Assembly (NCBI RefSeq): GCF_000737195.2
Contig: NZ_JALM01000078.1
Span: 1 to 36,066, forward strand
DNA: 36,066 nucleotides
Reading direction: 5' to 3'
Source: Sciscionella sediminilitoris
GTDB taxonomy: Bacteria > Actinomycetota > Actinomycetes > Mycobacteriales > Pseudonocardiaceae
Below are positions 32,828 to 36,066 of this stretch, piece after piece. The notes beneath the pieces were generated by a model. That model was given only the letters and a program-made list of their open reading frames with translations, was not told where the DNA came from and ran no database searches. Both the position numbers and the translations under genes were made by a program. The stretch's first letter is position 1, and each line of letters starts with the position of its first letter.

Positions 32828-32873
32828 CTCGCATGTTCACTCACAAGTGCTACCCCCGTTAACTAGAGGACAA

Positions 32874-32879
32874 ATGTGA
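32874..32879 (+). other. Minimal start-stop element before the lipoprotein ATG
   Basis: ATG TGA at 32874-32879 is followed one base later by the true ATG at 32881. The AGAGGA site (32865-32870) is 3 bases from the first ATG and 10 from the second. Initiation at the first could tune initiation at the second. Speculative. Confidence 0.3.
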
Positions 32880-32880
32880 C

Positions 32881-33795
32881 ATGAGTCTCCGGCCATCCGC
32901 CCGCAAGACCGTCACCGCACTCGCCGTCACGGCCGCGCTCGCCCTCTCCGGCTGCTCCGGTGAATCCCCCTCGCGAGCCGAGCGGAAGACCAACTTCATC
33001 GACCGGGCCCCGGTCGCCACCGAAGCACAGATCAACTCCTCCCCGACCGCAGCGGCGATCCAGGCCCGCGGTCAGATGCTGATCGGCAGCGACAAGAACC
33101 TGCCCCTGGTCTCCCAGCAGAACCCGACGACCGGGCAGACCGAAGGCTTCGACGCCACCCTGTCCCGCATGCTCGCCAAGTACATCACCGGTCAGTCCAC
33201 ACCGCGGATCGTCTCGGTCACCCCGGAGAACCGCGAGCAACTACTCCAAGCGGGCACCGTGGACGCGGTCATCCGCATCTACTCGATCACCGAGAAGCGC
33301 GCCCGCCAGGTCACCTTCGCCGGGCCCTACTTCGACTCCGGGCAGACCATCGCCACGCTGCGCACGGATCACGCCATCCAGACCGCCGACGACCTGCGCG
33401 GCAGGAAGGTCTGCGTCGTCAAGGACACGACCAGCGAAAAGGCCGTCACGCAGAAGGAACCGGAGGCCGCGGTCACCCCGGTCGCCGACTCCTCGCAGTG
33501 CGTATCGGCGCTCGAACAAGGCAAGGCCGAGGCCTATGTGCACGACCTGACCGTGGTCGCGGGCGCGGCTCAGCTGAACAACAAGATCAAGATCGTCGGC
33601 AACCCGTTCACCTCGGAGCCGTACGGCATCGGAATCCGTCACGGTGACGACTCGTTCAAGAACTTCATCGATGACTGGCTGCGCAACATCGAACGCTCCG
33701 GGTTGTGGCGCCAGGCATGGCAGCAGTCGCTCGGCACGGTGGTTCCCGGTGGTCCGCCGAGCCCGCCGAACATCGGTGGCGCCCCCGGCACCTGA
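32881..33795 (+). CDS. Periplasmic-type glutamine/glutamate-binding lipoprotein (SBP family 3)
   Basis: 304 residues. Lipoprotein signal with lipobox LSGC at 22-25 (C25 lipidated). The mature part is a family 3 solute-binding fold: ARGQMLIGSDKNLPLVSQQN, GFDATLSRMLAKYI, RIVSVTPENREQLLQAGTVD, YSITEKRARQVTFAGPYFDS and PFTSEPYGIGIRHGDDSFKN. The C-terminus is a Pro/Gly-rich tail. It resembles actinobacterial GluB/GlnH proteins, which bind Gln, Glu or Asp, but no ABC permease or ATPase gene is near. Lying divergent from a CvnA sensor, it may deliver a ligand signal rather than transport (inference). The ATG at 32881 has AGAGGA at 10 bases. Confidence 0.92.
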   Translation: MSLRPSARKTVTALAVTAALALSGCSGESPSRAERKTNFIDRAPVATEAQINSSPTAAAIQARGQMLIGSDKNLPLVSQQNPTTGQTEGFDATLSRMLAKYITGQSTPRIVSVTPENREQLLQAGTVDAVIRIYSITEKRARQVTFAGPYFDSGQTIATLRTDHAIQTADDLRGRKVCVVKDTTSEKAVTQKEPEAAVTPVADSSQCVSALEQGKAEAYVHDLTVVAGAAQLNNKIKIVGNPFTSEPYGIGIRHGDDSFKNFIDDWLRNIERSGLWRQAWQQSLGTVVPGGPPSPPNIGGAPGT

Positions 33796-33944
33796 CCGGG
33801 TTACCCCGCCCGATCAGGCACTGAGCCGAAACTGTGGATATCCTGGCAGTCTCCTGAGAAGGCCGCTGAACGCGGGCCAGCCGGGGTATTGTCTGTCAAG
33901 GGGACGACATCACAGGAATTTTTCGCGGTAGGAGTTACAAGCGC

Positions 33945-34181
33945 ATGGCGAAGCTGAGCCGGATAGCGGCGATCGTTCCGGTCATCGGTGCGACCATCGC
34001 AGCGAGCGCGCTCGCCGGGGCCGCCGTGTACACGGTCGCGCAGACCGACTGCGATGGTGGCCAGTACATCCGGTCCGGTAACCAGATCGAGCTGATCGGC
34101 AGCTGCGTGCACCGCGGCGAACTCCCTCCCGGCGTGCACCCGGCGCCCCGCGAGTCGCACAAGACGAACAAGCGGGGCTGA
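33945..34181 (+). CDS. Small exported protein with two cysteines
   Basis: 78 residues. A basic N-terminus and hydrophobic helix (about 7-31, IAAIVPVIGATIAASALAGA) form a signal peptide or anchor; the rest has two Cys (TDCDGGQYI and GSCVHRGEL) that could form one disulfide and a basic, Pro-rich end. AGGAG at 33930-33934 lies 10 bases before ATG 33945. TATTGT at 33887-33892 is a possible -10, so it may have its own promoter. No family recognised. Confidence 0.65.
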   Translation: MAKLSRIAAIVPVIGATIAASALAGAAVYTVAQTDCDGGQYIRSGNQIELIGSCVHRGELPPGVHPAPRESHKTNKRG

Positions 34182-34197
34182 CCGGGCCTTACGCCAT

Positions 34198-35337
34198 TCA
34201 GCCGAGCGCGCTGCGCAGATCCTCGACGAGGTCTTCGACGCGCTCGATGCCGACCGAGAGCCGGACGAGGTCCGCGGGGACCTCGAGCGCCGAACCGGAA
34301 ACCGAGGCGTGGGTCATCGCCGCCGGGTGCTCGATCAGCGATTCGATCCCGCCGAGCGATTCGGCCAGGGTGAACAGCTTCGTGCGCCCGCACAGTTCGC
34401 GGGCCGCTTCGGCGCCGTCGACGTGGGTGAACGAGACCATCGCGCCGAACGCGCGCATCTGCTTGGCCGCGATCTCGTGCCCGGGGTGCCCGGGAAGGCC
34501 CGGGTAGTAGACCGCGCCGACCTTGGGGTGGTCCACCAGCAGGCGGGCGATCTCCTCGGCATTCGCGCAGTGCCGCTCCATGCGCACCGCGAGGGTCTTC
34601 ACCCCGCGCAGGGTCAGCCAGCTGTCGAACGGTCCCGGCGCGGAACCGGCGGCGTTGCGCATGAAGAACAGCTGCTCAGCCAGTTCCTCATCCCCGGTGA
34701 TCGCCGCGCCGCCGACCACATCCGAGTGTCCGCCGAGGTATTTGGTCGTCGAGTGCACGACCACATCCGCGCCGAGCTCGAGCGGGGACTGCAGGTACGG
34801 GGTGGCGAAGGTATTGTCCACGACGAGCTTCGCGCCCGCCGAACGCGCGAGACCGGCGAGACCGGCCAGGTCCGCGATCCCCAGCAGCGGGTTGGTCGGG
34901 GTCTCGCACCAGATCAGGCTGGTCTTGTCGGTCAGCGCGGCGCGCACCGCGTCCAGGTCCGAGAGCCGGACCGGCGTGTAGTCGATCCCCCAGTGCGCGA
35001 GCACCTTGTCCACCAGCCGGAAGGTGCCGCCGTAGGCGTCGTCGGGGATGACAATGTGCGCGCCCGGCTCGGTGAGCACCCGGAGCACGGCATCCGAGGC
35101 GGCCATTCCCGAGGAGTACGCGACCGCCCGCGCTCCACCCTCCAGCGAGGCGAGACATTCCTCGAACGCGGTGCGGGTCGGGTTGGCGGTGCGCGAGTAC
35201 TCGTAGCCCGCGCGCAGACCTCCGACGCCGTCCTGGGCGAAGGTGGAGGTCTGGTAGATCGGCGTGATCACCGCTCCGGTGTGCGGATCGGGCTCCTGAC
35301 CCGCATGAATAGCTCGTGTTTCGAACCCGTGTGCCAT
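34198..35337 (-). CDS. metB: Cystathionine gamma-synthase
   Basis: 379 residues. PLP enzyme of transsulfuration: joins an O-acyl-homoserine with cysteine to form cystathionine. PLP-lysine K199 in HSTTKYLGGHSDVVGG; the family blocks TRAIHAGQEPDPHTGAVITP, YEYSRTANPTRTAFEECLAS and ETPTNPLLGIADL are present, and VRLSVGIERVEDLVEDL is near the end. Sequence alone does not separate gamma-synthase from gamma-lyase with certainty; position opposite greA in mycobacteria (Rv1079) favours metB. ATG 35337 matches the family start (HGFETRAIH). It ends 16 bases after the convergent small exported protein. Confidence 0.93.
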   Translation of the reverse strand: MAHGFETRAIHAGQEPDPHTGAVITPIYQTSTFAQDGVGGLRAGYEYSRTANPTRTAFEECLASLEGGARAVAYSSGMAASDAVLRVLTEPGAHIVIPDDAYGGTFRLVDKVLAHWGIDYTPVRLSDLDAVRAALTDKTSLIWCETPTNPLLGIADLAGLAGLARSAGAKLVVDNTFATPYLQSPLELGADVVVHSTTKYLGGHSDVVGGAAITGDEELAEQLFFMRNAAGSAPGPFDSWLTLRGVKTLAVRMERHCANAEEIARLLVDHPKVGAVYYPGLPGHPGHEIAAKQMRAFGAMVSFTHVDGAEAARELCGRTKLFTLAESLGGIESLIEHPAAMTHASVSGSALEVPADLVRLSVGIERVEDLVEDLRSALG

Positions 35338-35350
35338 ATGCCGGAGCCTA

Positions 35351-35376
35351 CCCGCGCGGCATTCGGCACGCGCGGG
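35351..35376 (-). terminator. Hairpin between the membrane protein gene and metB
   Basis: CCCGCGCG (35351-35358) and CGCGCGGG (35369-35376) pair perfectly around a 10-base loop, 12 bases past the membrane gene stop and 13 before the metB ATG. No U tract; it could terminate the upstream gene or structure the metB leader. Confidence 0.5.
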
Positions 35377-35388
35377 CGGCAACCGTGC

Positions 35389-35994
35389 TCACCAGGGCTG
35401 CTGGCCCCCGACCGGCGGGTAGGGCGGCTGCTGCGGCATCCCGCCGTACATCGCGCCCTGCCCTCGCTGCCAGGTCACGTAACGCGTGGTCAGCGGCACG
35501 ATCGCGAGCACGAAGGTGGCGATCGCCGGAACCGCGAACAAGAACAGCACGCCGACGATCGCACCGGCCGCCCGGCTGGTGGAACCGTTGAAGGTGGCAC
35601 CGACAGCCGCAACACCCTGCATCGCGAGCACGCCGAGGGCGATCCAGCCGATGATGGCCAGCCCGGAACCGATCAGGGTCAGGATCTGGCCGAGCCGCTT
35701 GCGCATGAACAGCAGGATCGGCCCGGCGATGAGGGTGCCGGTCCAGAGCACGAAGCCGATCGTCTCCCCGACCAGGATCCCCATCACCGAGGACGGCGCC
35801 TGGCCGAGCACGCTGACCACACTGATCAGCATGTAGAGGCCGAACAGGCCACCGAGCAGGCCGAGCACACCCGCGGTGATCGCGGTTCCGCCGCTCGGCG
35901 GGCGGGTCTGCGGGTCGATCTGGACCGGGTGCTGCGGCATCGGCTGGAACCCACCCGATTGACCGTAGTTGGGAGGTTGCGGTGGGTAAGTCAT
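35389..35994 (-). CDS. Multi-pass membrane protein with Pro/Gln-rich ends
   Basis: 201 residues. The N-terminal 35 are Pro/Gln/Tyr-rich (MTYPPQPPNYGQSGGFQPMP), followed by about four membrane helices: AITAGVLGLLGGLFGLYMLI, MGILVGETIGFVLWTGTLIA, ILTLIGSGLAIIGWIALGVL and AIVGVLFLFAVPAIATFVLA. It ends in another Pro/Gln-rich stretch. Many actinobacteria encode such proteins with no known role. ATG 35994 follows GAGGGA at 7 bases. Confidence 0.85.
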   Translation of the reverse strand: MTYPPQPPNYGQSGGFQPMPQHPVQIDPQTRPPSGGTAITAGVLGLLGGLFGLYMLISVVSVLGQAPSSVMGILVGETIGFVLWTGTLIAGPILLFMRKRLGQILTLIGSGLAIIGWIALGVLAMQGVAAVGATFNGSTSRAAGAIVGVLFLFAVPAIATFVLAIVPLTTRYVTWQRGQGAMYGGMPQQPPYPPVGGQQPW

Positions 35995-36066
35995 GGCGTT
36001 CCCTCGTTCGGTCCGGTGTGTCCGTTACACGGATTCGACGCCGAACAGTAACGAACGGCTCCCGTG

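Larger units (their letters stand above)
32563..32880. other. 318-bp divergent intergenic region (cvnA / binding lipoprotein)
   Basis: No gene is seen. The region is richer in A and T than its flanks. It contains a 10-bp palindrome CCCGATCGGG (32676-32685), TGTAG/CTACA arms near 32707-32737, a candidate promoter towards the lipoprotein and only weak candidates towards cvnA (TAGGGT and TAATCT near 32723-32731 on the minus strand). It could hold sites that co-regulate the two divergent units. Confidence 0.5.

Noticed and set aside
32563-32880. A riboswitch or small RNA in the cvnA/lipoprotein gap
   Set aside because: Only short palindromes are present; no consensus known to me fits.

Overview
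The window reads as one contiguous piece of actinobacterial chromosome: very GC-rich, dense genes, frequent GTG starts and ATGA-type overlaps. Mycothiol S-conjugate amidase (mca), a GuaB1-type protein, DUF4245, DUF4307, a short-chain Z-isoprenyl synthase and a cvn ('conservon') block all point to Actinomycetota. Gene content and style fit Pseudonocardiaceae best (inference; there is no rRNA to confirm). From memory, the backbone follows Mycobacterium tuberculosis Rv1111c to Rv1079: DUF6542-like gene, ispH, Rv1109c-like, xseA, xseB, DUF4245, glpX, fum, phoH2, short-chain uppS, hemolysin III, DUF255, Rv1083-like, mca, DUF4307, greA, metB.

Region by region: 1-5.7 kb holds the tail of a low-complexity protein, ispH (isoprenoids), an Rv1109c-like gene overlapping xseA-xseB (exonuclease VII), DUF4245 and glpX (gluconeogenesis). 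5.7-11.3 kb holds an unrecognised zinc-ribbon protein, a three-gene minus-strand operon (ferredoxin reductase, AraC-type regulator, thioesterase), fumC and an aldo/keto reductase. 11.4-17.2 kb is an accessory insert: ATP-dependent DNA ligase, then a TetR-P450-GuaB1 (GMP reductase-like) operon with a visible promoter and operator, then an alpha/beta hydrolase. 17.2-27 kb returns to backbone: PIN-PhoH with a long structured leader, uppS, hemolysin III, small membrane proteins, a DinB-type protein, a GNAT acetyltransferase, a possible ribbon-helix-helix protein, DUF255, mca, DUF4307 and greA with a hairpin leader. 27-34.2 kb is a second insert between greA and metB: an AsnC-family regulator facing a decayed 4-hydroxyphenylpyruvate dioxygenase gene, a complete cvnDCBA signalling operon, and, divergent from it, a glutamine/glutamate-type binding lipoprotein and a small two-cysteine exported protein. 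metB and a four-helix membrane protein close the window.

Most of this is housekeeping. The parts worth a second look are the dead hpd gene with its surviving regulator, the cvn block paired with a solute-binding lipoprotein, the TetR-P450-GuaB1 operon, the greA leader hairpin, several genes that look leaderless, and a long perfect palindrome before the ligase. I see no CRISPR array, insertion sequence, prophage, tRNA or rRNA.
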